This document shows, piece by piece, positions 49,092 to 58,136 of a stretch of 64,000 nt of DNA; the stretch's first letter is position 1; the number at the start of each line of letters is the position of its first letter. Position numbers and translations under genes: made by a program. Location of the stretch: positions 124,001 through 188,000 of the forward strand of contig NZ_JACVWU010000008.1 in NCBI RefSeq assembly GCF_014596915.1, read 5' to 3'. Source of the DNA: Streptomyces sp. TRM68416. Its GTDB lineage: Bacteria > Actinomycetota > Actinomycetes > Streptomycetales > Streptomycetaceae. The notes under the pieces are model-generated. The model worked only from the letters and a program-made list of their open reading frames with translations. It was not told the origin of the DNA and did no database searches.

Positions 49092-50713
49092 TGGGTTTCG
49101 CGCGGACCTGCTCGGTGGCGCTGGTCGGCGTCGAGGGCGTGGTGGTGGAGGTCCAGGCCGACCTGGAGCCGGGGGTCGCGGCCTTCACGCTCGTCGGCCT
49201 GCCGGACAAGAGCCTGACGGAGAGCCGGGACCGGGTACGGGCGGCGGTGGTGAACTCCGGGGCGTCATGGCCGCAGAAGAAGCTGACGGTGGGCCTGAGT
49301 CCGGCGTCGGTGCCCAAGAGCGGCAGCGGCTTCGACCTGGCCGTCGCGGCGGCGGTCCTGGGGGCCGCCGAGCGGATCGACCCGCGGGTCCTCGCCGACA
49401 TCGTGATGATCGGGGAACTGGGCCTGGACGGCCGGGTGCGGCCCGTGCGCGGCATCCTGCCGGCGGTGCTGGCCGCGGCCGACGCCGGCTACGAACAGGT
49501 CGTCGTACCGGAGTGCGCCGCTGCCGAGGCGTCCCTGGTGCCGGGGGTGTCCGTGCTCGGCGTGCGCAGCCTGCGCCAGCTGATCGCCGTACTCGCGGAC
49601 GAACCCGTGCCCGAGGAGGACCCGGACGAGCCCGGCCGGCCCGATCTGCTGGCCGGTCTGCGGGTGCCGGGCACCGGCGCGGCCACGGGGATGCACAGCA
49701 CCGGAACGGCACAGCACGACCACGGGCACGACCTCGCCGACGTCGTGGGCCAGCTGTCGGCCCGCACGGCCGTGGAGGTCGCCGCGGCGGGCCGACACCA
49801 CCTGTTCCTGGAGGGGCCGCCCGGCGCCGGGAAGACCATGCTCGCCGAGCGGCTGCCCGCCGTGCTGCCCCGGCTGACCAGGCAGGAGTCGCTGGAGGTC
49901 ACGGCCGTGCACTCGGTGGCCGGTCTGCTGCCGCCGGGCAAGCCCCTGATCGACGTCGCGCCCTACTGCGCCCCGCACCACTCGGCGACGATGCAGGCCC
50001 TCGTCGGCGGCGGTCCGGGCATCGCGCGGCCGGGGGCGGTGTCGCTGTCCCACCGGGGCGTGCTGTTCCTGGACGAGGCTCCGGAGTTCAGCGGTCACGC
50101 CCTCGACGCCCTGCGTCAGCCGCTGGAGTCCGGGCACGTCGTGATCGCGCGCAGCTCGGGAGTCGTGCGGTTCCCCGCCCGGTTCCTGATGGTGCTCGCG
50201 GCCAATCCCTGCCCCTGCGGTCGCTTCTCCCGGACCGACGACTTCTGCGAGTGCCCGCCCGCCACGATCCGCCGCTACCAGGCCCGGCTGTCCGGGCCCC
50301 TGCTCGACCGGGTCGACCTGCGGGTGGAGGTGGACCGGGTCACCCGCGCCGAACTCACCGAGCGCGGCGCCCGGGGCGAGTCCACGGCCACTGTCGCCGA
50401 CCGGGTGCGGTCGGCCCGGGAACGGGCTGCGGCCCGCCTGGCGGGGACCCCGTGGCGGGCGAACAGCGAGGTGCCGGGACGGGAGCTGCGCAGCCGGTGG
50501 CGTGCGGCTGCCGGTGCGATGGACGAGGCCGAGCGCAGTCTCGAACGGGGCGTGCTGACCGCCCGCGGTCTCGACCGCGTCCTGCGCGTCGCCTGGACCG
50601 TCGCCGACCTGGTCGGCCACGACCGGCCCGACGCCACGGATGTCGCCCTGGCGCTGCAACTGCGCACCGGAGTCCCCCGGGGCGTCCCCATGGCCATCGG
50701 GGCGCTGACATGA
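49091..50713 (+). CDS. YifB/ComM-type Mg-chelatase-like AAA ATPase
   Basis: 540 residues. The N-terminal ChlI/Lon-like domain starts GFARTCSVALVGVEGVVVEV; a central AAA+ module has Walker A EGPPGAGKTMLAERLP (about 236-251) and Walker B VLFLDEAPEFSG. A Cys cluster CPCGRFSRTDDFCEC precedes the helical C-terminus. ComM promotes branch migration during natural transformation in Gram-negatives; in Streptomyces its role is unknown. Encoded between yraN and dprA with overlaps on both sides, so the three genes are co-translated. Confidence 0.94.
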   Translation: MGFARTCSVALVGVEGVVVEVQADLEPGVAAFTLVGLPDKSLTESRDRVRAAVVNSGASWPQKKLTVGLSPASVPKSGSGFDLAVAAAVLGAAERIDPRVLADIVMIGELGLDGRVRPVRGILPAVLAAADAGYEQVVVPECAAAEASLVPGVSVLGVRSLRQLIAVLADEPVPEEDPDEPGRPDLLAGLRVPGTGAATGMHSTGTAQHDHGHDLADVVGQLSARTAVEVAAAGRHHLFLEGPPGAGKTMLAERLPAVLPRLTRQESLEVTAVHSVAGLLPPGKPLIDVAPYCAPHHSATMQALVGGGPGIARPGAVSLSHRGVLFLDEAPEFSGHALDALRQPLESGHVVIARSSGVVRFPARFLMVLAANPCPCGRFSRTDDFCECPPATIRRYQARLSGPLLDRVDLRVEVDRVTRAELTERGARGESTATVADRVRSARERAAARLAGTPWRANSEVPGRELRSRWRAAAGAMDEAERSLERGVLTARGLDRVLRVAWTVADLVGHDRPDATDVALALQLRTGVPRGVPMAIGALT

Positions 50714-51870
50714 CGGGCGGCGACGCACCGGACGAGGAGCTGGTCGGGCGGGTGTTTCTTGGGCGGGTTCTTGAGCCGGGGGACGAGGTCGGGGGGCGGT
50801 GGGTGCGGGAGTGGGGGGTTGCGGAGGTGGTGCGGCGGCTGCGCGGGAGAGGGGCGCGGCCGGCCGGGGTCAGTGACAAGCGGTGGGCCGGGCTGCTGGC
50901 CCGGGCCGAGCGGGCCGAGCCCGAGCGGGACCTCGCCGCGGCCCGCGCGGCGGGCATGCGGTTCGTGTGCCCCGGCGACGCCGAGTGGCCGGGCCAGCTC
51001 GACGACCTCGGCGACGCCCGGCCCCTGGGCCTGTGGGTGCGGGGGCGGCCCAGCCTGCGGATGTGGGCGCTGCGGTCGGTCGCCGTCGTGGGCGCCCGCG
51101 CCTGCACCGAGTACGGCGCCCACATGGCCGCCACCCTCGCCGCCGGGCTCGCCGAACACGGCTGGGTGGTCGTCTCCGGCGGGGCCTACGGCGTCGACGG
51201 CGCCGCCCACCGCGGTGCGCTCGGCGCCGGCGGCGCCACCGTCGCCGTACTCGCCTGCGGCGTCGACCGGCCCTACCCGCGCGGCCACACCCAGTTGATC
51301 GGCAGAATCGCGGAACAGGGGCTCGTCGTCGGTGAGTTGCCGCCCGGGGACCATCCGACGCCCAGCCGCTTCATCGTCCGCAACCGGGTCATCGCCGCGC
51401 TCACCAGGGGGACCGTGGTCGTCGAGGCCGCGCACCGCAGCGGCTCGCTGGCCACGGCACGCGCGGCGCAGCGGCTGGGGCGCCACACGATGGGGGTGCC
51501 GGGACCGGCCACCAGCGGCCTCTCCGCCGGAGTGCACGAACTTCTGCGTGGGGACGCGGTGCTGGTCACCGATGCGGCGGAAGTCGCCGAGCTGGTGGGA
51601 GACATGGGGGAGCTGGCCCCGGACCGGCGCGGCCCCGTGCTCCCGCGGGACCTGCTGGCGCCCGGTGCCCGCGGTGTTCTCGCCGCGCTGCCCGGCGGCC
51701 GCGCGGCGCCGGTGGACGAGATCGCCCGTGGCGCGCAGACGACCCCCGACGACGCCGTCGCCCGACTGTACGAACTCCGATCACTTGGTTACGTCGAACG
51801 ACACGGCGACGGCTGGAAGTTGACACGCCAGGCGATGATCTCGGTCCGTGACGGTGAAAGCCGATGCTGA
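50710..51870 (+). CDS. dprA: DNA-processing protein DprA
   Basis: 386 residues from ATG overlapping the comM-like stop (ATGA). DprA loads RecA on incoming single-stranded DNA in transformable bacteria. The Rossmann core reads VAVVGARACTEYGAHMAATL, VVSGGAYGVDGAAHRGAL and RFIVRNRVIAALTRGTVVVE; a winged-helix C-terminus (about 315-380) follows. Streptomyces is not known for natural competence, so a general recombination role is likely. Confidence 0.95.
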   Translation: MTGGDAPDEELVGRVFLGRVLEPGDEVGGRWVREWGVAEVVRRLRGRGARPAGVSDKRWAGLLARAERAEPERDLAAARAAGMRFVCPGDAEWPGQLDDLGDARPLGLWVRGRPSLRMWALRSVAVVGARACTEYGAHMAATLAAGLAEHGWVVVSGGAYGVDGAAHRGALGAGGATVAVLACGVDRPYPRGHTQLIGRIAEQGLVVGELPPGDHPTPSRFIVRNRVIAALTRGTVVVEAAHRSGSLATARAAQRLGRHTMGVPGPATSGLSAGVHELLRGDAVLVTDAAEVAELVGDMGELAPDRRGPVLPRDLLAPGARGVLAALPGGRAAPVDEIARGAQTTPDDAVARLYELRSLGYVERHGDGWKLTRQAMISVRDGESRC

Positions 51871-52150
51871 CCGAGCGTGTTCGGCCGTCCGGGGGAACCC
51901 CGATGTCCTTGGAAAATCCGGCAGTTGACGTCCAGCGCCGATCACGCAGAGCGACCGGTGTGCCCGTAGGGGGCGCAGCGGAACGTATCTGCGCACGCTT
52001 CGCGCCCCGCCCTTCGCACACCGCAACACTCCAGTCACGCTACGCTCACGAGGATTCCGGCGCAGAACGGCACCTCGACCTCAGATCCCCATCAGACCGA
52101 CAGCTCCCCCAGGCTCCCCCACTTCACTGCAGAACGGCACAAGGCGACGA
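51871..52150. other. whiG upstream region
   Basis: 280 bases between dprA and whiG. No gene is seen. A TACGCT hexamer at 52041-52046 fits a -10 pattern but lacks a good -35. The segment AGTCACGCTACGCTCACG around it was compared with the BldD consensus and does not fit cleanly, although whiG is a known BldD target in S. coelicolor. Confidence 0.35.
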
Positions 52151-52993
52151 ATGCCCCAGCACACCTCCGGGTCCGACCGGGCGGCGATCCCCCCAGCCGC
52201 CCGCGACGGTGGCAGCGTGCGGCCGCCGGCTCCCTCGACGCTCGACGAGCTGTGGCGGTCGTACAAGGCGACGGGGGACGAACGGCTGCGTGAGCAGCTG
52301 ATCCTGCACTACTCGCCACTCGTGAAGTACGTGGCGGGGCGGGTGAGCGTCGGCCTGCCGCCCAATGTGGACCAGGCCGACTTCGTGTCCTCGGGCGTCT
52401 TCGGGCTCATCGACGCGATCGAGAAGTTCGACATCGGCCGGGAGATCAAGTTCGAGACGTACGCGATCACCCGGATTCGGGGCGCGATGATCGACGAGCT
52501 GCGGGCCCTGGACTGGATTCCGCGCTCGGTGCGGCAGAAGGCGCGGAACGTGGAACGGGCGTACGCCACGCTGGAGGCGCGGCTGAGGCGGACGCCGTCG
52601 GAGGGGGAGGTGGCCGCCGAGATGGGGATCGCGGTGGACGAACTCCACGCGGTCTTCAGCCAGTTGTCGCTGGCCAACGTGGTGGCGCTGGAGGAGCTGC
52701 TGCATGTCGGGGGCGAGGGCGGCGACCGGCTCAGCCTCATGGACACGCTGGAGGACACCGCCGCGGACAATCCGGTGGAGGTGGCCGAGGACCGGGAGCT
52801 GCGGCGGTTCCTGGCGCGGGCGATCAACACGCTGCCCGACCGGGAGAAGACCGTCGTCACGCTCTACTACTACGAAGGGCTCACGCTCGCCGAGATCGGG
52901 AACGTGCTCGGTGTGACCGAGAGCCGGGTCAGTCAGATCCACACCAAGTCGGTGCTTCAGTTGCGCGCGAAGCTGGCGAGTTTCGGCCGTTGA
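52151..52993 (+). CDS. whiG: Sporulation sigma factor WhiG
   Basis: 280 residues, exact family length. Sigma-28/FliA-type factor that commits aerial hyphae to sporulation; in Streptomyces it is held by anti-sigma RsiG with c-di-GMP. Region 2: LILHYSPLVKYVAGRVSVGL and FGLIDAIEKFDIGREIKFET, and the region 2.4-like YAITRIRGAMIDELRALDWI. Region 4: LPDREKTVVTLYYYEGLTLA followed by EIGNVLGVTESRVSQIHTK. No rsiG is present in the window. Flanked by dprA and a TetR-family gene. Confidence 0.97.
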   Translation: MPQHTSGSDRAAIPPAARDGGSVRPPAPSTLDELWRSYKATGDERLREQLILHYSPLVKYVAGRVSVGLPPNVDQADFVSSGVFGLIDAIEKFDIGREIKFETYAITRIRGAMIDELRALDWIPRSVRQKARNVERAYATLEARLRRTPSEGEVAAEMGIAVDELHAVFSQLSLANVVALEELLHVGGEGGDRLSLMDTLEDTAADNPVEVAEDRELRRFLARAINTLPDREKTVVTLYYYEGLTLAEIGNVLGVTESRVSQIHTKSVLQLRAKLASFGR

Positions 52994-53087
52994 GGGAGTC
53001 GGTGTCCGGTGCTGTGACCTCCATGCATCGTGTTCGCTTGATGTGAGTCACTCCCGCTGCGGGTGGCGCGTCCGTAGAGTGGTTGAC

Positions 53088-53669
53088 GTGCCAAGGATTC
53101 GAGCGGCCTCCGTGGCCGAGCACCGGTCGATGCAGCGAGCCGCCCTGCTGGACGCGGCTCGTTCCCTGTTGTCCGAGGGCGGGACGGAGGCGCTGACCTT
53201 CCCGGCCCTCGCCGAGCGGACGGGACTGGCGAGGTCGTCCGTCTACGAGTACTTCCGGTCGCGGGCCGCCGTGGTCGAGGAGCTGTGCGAGGTCGACTTC
53301 CCGGTCTGGGCGGCGGAGGTCTCGGCGGCGATGGCCGCGGCGGAGGGGCCGGAGGCCAAGGTCGAGGCGTATGTGCGGCGGCAGCTGGGGCTGGTGAGGG
53401 ACCGGCGGCACCGGGCCGTGGTCGCCATCTCCGCGAGTGAGCTGGACGCCGGGGCGCGGGAGAAGATCCGGGCGGCGCACGGTGGGCTGGTCGCGATGAT
53501 CGTCGAGGCGCTGGGGGAGCTGGGGCATACGGAGCCCCGGCTGGCGGCGATGCTGTTGCAGGGCGTGGTGGATGCCGCCGTGCGGCGGATCGAGCTGGGG
53601 GCGGCGGAGGATCCTGCGGCGATTACGGATGCGGCGGTGTTGATGGCGTTGCGGGGGGTTCGGGGCTGA
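53088..53669 (+). CDS. TetR-family transcriptional regulator
   Basis: 193 residues from GTG. N-terminal helix-turn-helix: QRAALLDAARSLLSEGG, then LAERTGLARSSVYEYFRSR (about 38-56). The ligand-binding part is not recognised. A TAGAGT hexamer lies seven bases before the GTG, compatible with a leaderless transcript. The gene is just after whiG; no obvious divergent target is next to it. The 184 bases that follow hold nothing recognisable. Confidence 0.9.
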   Translation: MPRIRAASVAEHRSMQRAALLDAARSLLSEGGTEALTFPALAERTGLARSSVYEYFRSRAAVVEELCEVDFPVWAAEVSAAMAAAEGPEAKVEAYVRRQLGLVRDRRHRAVVAISASELDAGAREKIRAAHGGLVAMIVEALGELGHTEPRLAAMLLQGVVDAAVRRIELGAAEDPAAITDAAVLMALRGVRG

Positions 53670-53853
53670 CGTCTGCCGACGGGGCGTGGGGGTGTGTGGC
53701 CCTGCGTTGGCGGAGTGCCGCGGGCTTGTGCCGGCGTGGGGGTGGGTCGCGCGGCCCGGCGCTGTCGGGGTGCCGCCTGCGCCCACCCGTGCCGCCCCGG
53801 GCGGCACGCATGCCCGCAGGTTGGGCGGCGGGGAGAGGTGGCTGTGTCGGGTT

Positions 53854-54432
53854 TCAGGGGAGCGGGACGTCCAGGACCGGTAGGAGGCGGGGTGGGGGGC
53901 CGTGGAGGAGCCACGGTGGGAGGAGGGCCAGCGGGTTCAGGTACGTGTCGGCCCTGCGCAGGCCCCAGTGCAGGCACGTGCCCGCGCAGTGGGAGCCCGT
54001 CGTCTCCGTGATCGCCACCACCTGCCCGGCCCTCACCTCGTCGCCCTTGGCCACCGTCGGCCGGACCGGTTCGTACGTCGTCCGCAGGGGTGGGGTGCCC
54101 GTGCTGTTGAGTTCCACGGAGACAACCCCCTTTCCGGCCACCCGGCCCGCGAAGGAGACGCGTCCGGGGGCCACCGCTCGTACCGGGGTGCCCGGCGCCG
54201 CCGCCAGGTCGATGCCGCGGTGGCCGCGGGCGTAGGGCGTCGGTGGGGGTTCCCAGGCGCGCAGGACGGCGGGGCGGGTGCCGACCGGCCAGGTGCGCGC
54301 CACGGCAGGTACGGGGCCGTTCGTGCCGGTCGGGGTCAGGGGGGTCTCGGGTGCTCTGCCCGGCCCTGTCGTCAGGAGCAGCAGGGCCGCCGCCGTCGTA
54401 GCAACCGTGTTCGTCCATCGTTGCGCTCGCAT
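53854..54432 (-). CDS. Secreted M23-family peptidase-like protein
   Basis: 192 residues from ATG 54432 (GTG 54450 would add six). Signal peptide: RAQRWTNTVATTAAALLLLT. The lysostaphin-type domain shows GHRGIDLAAAPGTPVRAVAP (H and D zinc ligands) and the terminal CAGTCLHWGLRRADTYLNPL with the second His. M23 peptidases cut peptidoglycan cross-bridges. Divergent from rpsB. Confidence 0.88.
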   Translation of the reverse strand: MRAQRWTNTVATTAAALLLLTTGPGRAPETPLTPTGTNGPVPAVARTWPVGTRPAVLRAWEPPPTPYARGHRGIDLAAAPGTPVRAVAPGRVSFAGRVAGKGVVSVELNSTGTPPLRTTYEPVRPTVAKGDEVRAGQVVAITETTGSHCAGTCLHWGLRRADTYLNPLALLPPWLLHGPPPRLLPVLDVPLP

Positions 54433-54450
54433 GTCGGCAGGCTCGCGCAC

Positions 54451-54704
54451 GGGTCGGGATCATGGCCGGGAACTGTGGACCGGCGAGCGGTTGTGGACAG
54501 GCGCGTCACCCGGGGCCTCGCGGGTCCCGTACACTTCTTCTGGCGATCCGGGTCACCGGGTCGACTTCGCACGCCCCGACATCGGGTCGACAAAACGACC
54601 TGTGTCAGCGCTCCTCGGTCCTTCGTGGCACGGCGCATGCGGGCGTCAGGCGCGGGCGCCCTCCGGTGCCCGCGGTACAACCGAGAAAATCAAGGAGAAC
54701 GGCC
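54451..54704 (+). other. rpsB upstream/leader region
   Basis: 254 bases between the M23 peptidase gene and rpsB. TACACT at 54530-54535 is a candidate -10 about 170 bases before rpsB, giving a long leader with GC-rich hairpin potential. S2 leader autoregulation is known in other bacteria, but no specific structure is recognised here. Confidence 0.35.
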
Positions 54705-55586
54705 ATGGCCGTCGTCACGATGCGGGAGCTGCTGGAGAGCGGCGTCCACTTCGGTCACCAGACCCGTCGCTGGAACCCGAAGATGAAGCGCTTCATCTTC
54801 ACCGAGCGCAACGGCATCTACATCATCGACCTGCTCCAGTCGCTGTCGTACATCGACCGCGCCTACGAGTTCGTCAAGGAGACCGTCGCCCACGGCGGCA
54901 CGGTCATGTTCGTCGGCACGAAGAAGCAGGCGCAGGAGGCCATCGCCGAGCAGGCCACCCGCGTCGGCATGCCCTACGTCAACCAGCGCTGGCTGGGCGG
55001 CATGCTCACCAACTTCTCGACCGTCTACAAGCGTCTGCAGCGCCTGAAGGAGCTTGAGCAGATCGACTTCGAGGACGTCGCGTCCTCCGGTCTGACCAAG
55101 AAGGAGCTCCTGGTCCTCTCCCGCGAGAAGGCCAAGCTGGAGAAGACCCTCGGTGGTATCCGCGAGATGCAGAAGGTGCCCAGCGCCGTCTGGATCGTGG
55201 ACACCAAGAAGGAGCACATCGCGGTCGGCGAGGCCCGGAAGCTCAACATTCCGGTCGTCGCCATCCTCGACACCAACTGTGACCCCGACGAGGTCGACTA
55301 CAAGATCCCGGGCAACGACGACGCGATCCGCTCCGTCACCCTGCTCACCCGCGTGATCGCCGACGCCGTCGCCGAGGGCCTCATCGCCCGCAGCGGTGTC
55401 GCCACCGAGGGCAAGGGCGAGAAGGCCGCCGGCGAGCCCCTCGCCGAGTGGGAGCGCGACCTGCTCGAGGGCGAGAAGAAGGCCGAGGAGACCCCGGCTG
55501 CTGCCGAGGCCCCCGCTGCCGAGGCCCCCGCCGCCGCCGAGGCCCCCGCCGCCGAGGCTCCGGCCGCCGAGGCCGAGCAGGCCTGA
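54705..55586 (+). CDS. rpsB: 30S ribosomal protein S2
   Basis: 293 residues, ATG with AAGGAGAA upstream. AVVTMRELLESGVHFGHQTR and RWNPKMKRFIFTERNGIYII are diagnostic. The core ends near residue 250; an Ala/Glu/Pro repeat tail (AAEAPAAEAPAAAEAPA) follows. Cotranscribed in many bacteria with tsf, from which it is separated here by a hairpin. Confidence 0.98.
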   Translation: MAVVTMRELLESGVHFGHQTRRWNPKMKRFIFTERNGIYIIDLLQSLSYIDRAYEFVKETVAHGGTVMFVGTKKQAQEAIAEQATRVGMPYVNQRWLGGMLTNFSTVYKRLQRLKELEQIDFEDVASSGLTKKELLVLSREKAKLEKTLGGIREMQKVPSAVWIVDTKKEHIAVGEARKLNIPVVAILDTNCDPDEVDYKIPGNDDAIRSVTLLTRVIADAVAEGLIARSGVATEGKGEKAAGEPLAEWERDLLEGEKKAEETPAAAEAPAAEAPAAAEAPAAEAPAAEAEQA

Positions 55587-55609
55587 CCCCTCACCCCTTC
55601 GGGTCTCTG

Positions 55610-55637
55610 ACGGCGGGGGCCGACCAGCCCCCGCCGT
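55610..55637 (+). terminator. Hairpin between rpsB and tsf
   Basis: ACGGCGGGGGC, a six-base loop, GCCCCCGCCGT: an 11-bp perfect stem followed by TTGG. It can act as a partial terminator that sets the S2 to EF-Ts ratio. Confidence 0.8.
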
Positions 55638-55680
55638 TTGGCCCGTAGATCTTCAGACTTCGAGAGAGATTCCAGGAATC

Positions 55681-56517
55681 ATGGCGAACTACACCGCCGC
55701 CGACGTCAAGAAGCTCCGTGAGCTCACGGGCGCCGGCATGATGGACTGCAAGAAGGCGCTGGACGAGGCCGAGGGCAACGTCGACAAGGCCGTCGAGGCG
55801 CTCCGTATCAAGGGCCAGAAGGGCGTCGCCAAGCGCGAGGGCCGCTCCGCCGAGAACGGCGCCGTGGTCTCCCTCATCGCCGACGACAACACCTCCGGTG
55901 TCCTGGTCGAGCTGAAGTGCGAGACGGACTTCGTCGCCAAGGGTGACAAGTTCCAGGCCGTCGCCAACCAGATCGCGCAGCACGTCGCCGCCACCTCCCC
56001 GGCCGACCTCGACGCCCTGCTCGCCTCCGAGATCGAGGCCGGCAAGACCGTCCAGGCGTTCGTGGACGAGGCCAACGCCAACCTCGGCGAGAAGATCGTC
56101 CTGGACCGCTTCGCGCAGTTCGCCGACGGCTTCGTCTTCGCCTACATGCACCGCACCATGCCCGACCTGCCCCCGCAGATCGGTGTCCTGGTCGAGCTGG
56201 ACAAGGCCGACGCCGACCTGGCCAAGGGCGTTGCCCAGCACATCGCCGCCTTCGCGCCGAAGTACCTCTCCAAGGAGGACGTGCCGGCCGAGGTCGTCGA
56301 GTCCGAGCGCCGCGTCGCTGAGGAGACCACCCGCGCCGAGGGCAAGCCCGAGGCCGCCCTGCCGAAGATCGTCGAGGGGCGCCTCAACGGCTTCTTCAAG
56401 GACGCCACGCTGCTCGGCCAGCCGTACGCGCTCGACAACAAGAAGTCCGTCGAGAAGGTCCTGGCAGAGGCCGGTGTCACCCTGAAGCGCTTCACGCGTA
56501 TCAAGGTCGGCATCTGA
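55681..56517 (+). CDS. tsf: Translation elongation factor Ts
   Basis: 278 residues. EF-Ts exchanges GDP for GTP on EF-Tu. N-terminal UBA-like domain: NYTAADVKKLRELTGAGMMD; the EF-Tu contact motif LKCETDFVAKGDKFQ lies at about residues 77-91. Ends FTRIKVGI. AGAGAGAT-type leader with GAGAGAGAT just upstream. Confidence 0.98.
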   Translation: MANYTAADVKKLRELTGAGMMDCKKALDEAEGNVDKAVEALRIKGQKGVAKREGRSAENGAVVSLIADDNTSGVLVELKCETDFVAKGDKFQAVANQIAQHVAATSPADLDALLASEIEAGKTVQAFVDEANANLGEKIVLDRFAQFADGFVFAYMHRTMPDLPPQIGVLVELDKADADLAKGVAQHIAAFAPKYLSKEDVPAEVVESERRVAEETTRAEGKPEAALPKIVEGRLNGFFKDATLLGQPYALDNKKSVEKVLAEAGVTLKRFTRIKVGI

Positions 56518-56696
56518 GTCCGTACCGCGAGCGACGCTCGACCCCGATAGGGTCGACAGCAGTCGTCCGGTACGCCGCCACGCACGCGTGTGGCGGACGA
56601 CAGCAGATCTGACGAGGAGGCCATTGCCGCGCATGGGATGCGAATGATTCCCATCGGCAGTGGCCTTCTTCGTATGTGCACCACGAGGAGAATCCG

Positions 56697-57449
56697 ATGA
56701 CCACCCAGAAGAGCGACGACGGCAAAGTACGCGGCCGGTATCTGCTGAAGCTGTCCGGAGAGGCCTTCTCCGGCGGTGGGGGCCTGGGCGTGGACCCCGA
56801 CGTGGTGCACAAGATCGCCCGCGAGATCGCGGCCGTCGTGCGTGACGGCGCCCAGGTCGCGGTCGTGATCGGCGGCGGCAACTTCTTCCGCGGCGCCGAG
56901 CTCCAGCAGCGCGGCATGGACCGGGCCCGCTCCGACTACATGGGCATGCTGGGCACCGTGATGAACTGCCTCGCCCTCCAGGACTTCCTGGAGAAGGAAG
57001 GCATCGACAGCCGGGTGCAGACCGCCATCACCATGGGCCAGGTCGCCGAGCCGTACATCCCGCTGCGCGCCGTGCGCCACCTGGAGAAGGGCCGCGTGGT
57101 CATCTTCGGCGCCGGTATGGGCATGCCGTACTTCTCCACCGACACCACCGCCGCCCAGCGCGCCCTGGAGATCGACGCCGAGGCGCTGCTCATGGGCAAG
57201 AACGGCGTGGACGGGGTCTACGACTCCGACCCGAAGGCCAACCCGGACGCGGTGAAGTTCGACTCGCTCGGCTACGGCGAGGTCATCACGCGCGACCTCA
57301 AGGTCGCCGACGCCACCGCGATCACCCTGTGCCGCGACAACAAGCTGCCGATCCTGGTGTTCGAGCTCCTCGCCGAGGGCAATATCGCGCGCGCCGTCAA
57401 GGGTGAGAAGATCGGCACGCTCGTGGGTGACCAAGTCAGCCAGGGCTGA
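56697..57449 (+). CDS. pyrH: UMP kinase
   Basis: 250 residues from ATG with GAGGAG upstream. Makes UDP from UMP in pyrimidine nucleotide synthesis. Amino acid kinase fold: RYLLKLSGEAFSGGGGLGVD, VVIGGGNFFRG, RARSDYMGMLGTVMNCLAL and FGAGMGMPYFSTDTTAAQRA. The 179-base gap before it contains a small hairpin (TCGACCC/GGGTCGA near 56538). Sits in the conserved rpsB-tsf-pyrH-frr order. Confidence 0.98.
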   Translation: MTTQKSDDGKVRGRYLLKLSGEAFSGGGGLGVDPDVVHKIAREIAAVVRDGAQVAVVIGGGNFFRGAELQQRGMDRARSDYMGMLGTVMNCLALQDFLEKEGIDSRVQTAITMGQVAEPYIPLRAVRHLEKGRVVIFGAGMGMPYFSTDTTAAQRALEIDAEALLMGKNGVDGVYDSDPKANPDAVKFDSLGYGEVITRDLKVADATAITLCRDNKLPILVFELLAEGNIARAVKGEKIGTLVGDQVSQG

Positions 57450-57578
57450 TGACCCTGACCGGGGGATGGACAATGTCCTGCCGGTCGGGAACCGTGCAGG
57501 AAGAAGACGCGACGCAGCCGGCCGCCGCCCCACCAAGGAACCGCAGCCGGGCCTACTCAAGACACGCAGGAGCAAGTG

Positions 57579-58136
57579 GTGATCGAAGAGACCCTCCTCG
57601 AAGCCGAGGAGAAGATGGAGAAGGCCGTCGTGGTCGCCAAGGAGGACTTCGCCGCGATCCGCACCGGCCGTGCGCACCCGGCGATGTTCAACAAGATCGT
57701 GGCCGACTACTACGGTGCGCCGACGCCGATCAACCAGCTGGCCTCGTTCTCCGTGCCGGAGCCGCGCATGGCGGTCGTGACCCCGTTCGACAAGACGGCC
57801 CTGCGCAACATCGAGCAGGCCATCCGTGACTCGGACCTGGGCGTCAACCCGAGCAACGACGGCAACATCATCCGGGTGGTGTTCCCCGAGCTCACCGAGG
57901 AGCGCCGCCGCGACTACATCAAGGTCGCCAAGGGCAAGGCGGAGGACTCGCGCGTGTCCATCCGCTCGGTCCGCCGCAAGGCCAAGGACGCGATCGACAA
58001 GCTCGTCAAGGACGGCGAGATCGGCGAGGACGAGGGCCGCCGTGCGGAGAAGGAGCTCGACGACGCGACGCACAAGTACGTCGCCCAGGTGGACGAGCTC
58101 CTGAAGCACAAGGAAGCGGAGCTTCTTGAGGTCTGA
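57579..58136 (+). CDS. frr: Ribosome recycling factor
   Basis: 185 residues, exact family length, from GTG 57579 with AGGAG six bases upstream (GTG 57576 also possible). Frr with EF-G splits post-termination ribosomes. Signatures: AAIRTGRAHPAMFNKIVADY, GVNPSNDGNIIRVVFPELTE and the helical tail. The stop overlaps the cdsA ATG (TGATG). Confidence 0.98.
   Translation: MIEETLLEAEEKMEKAVVVAKEDFAAIRTGRAHPAMFNKIVADYYGAPTPINQLASFSVPEPRMAVVTPFDKTALRNIEQAIRDSDLGVNPSNDGNIIRVVFPELTEERRRDYIKVAKGKAEDSRVSIRSVRRKAKDAIDKLVKDGEIGEDEGRRAEKELDDATHKYVAQVDELLKHKEAELLEV

Noticed and set aside
51960..52060. BldD operator upstream of whiG
   Set aside because: The best segment (GTCACGCTACGCTCACG) misses several invariant consensus positions; only a binding assay could support it.
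53670..53853. Small frames between the TetR gene and the M23 peptidase gene
   Set aside because: Trp/Gly/Arg-rich shadows without ribosome binding site or similarity.
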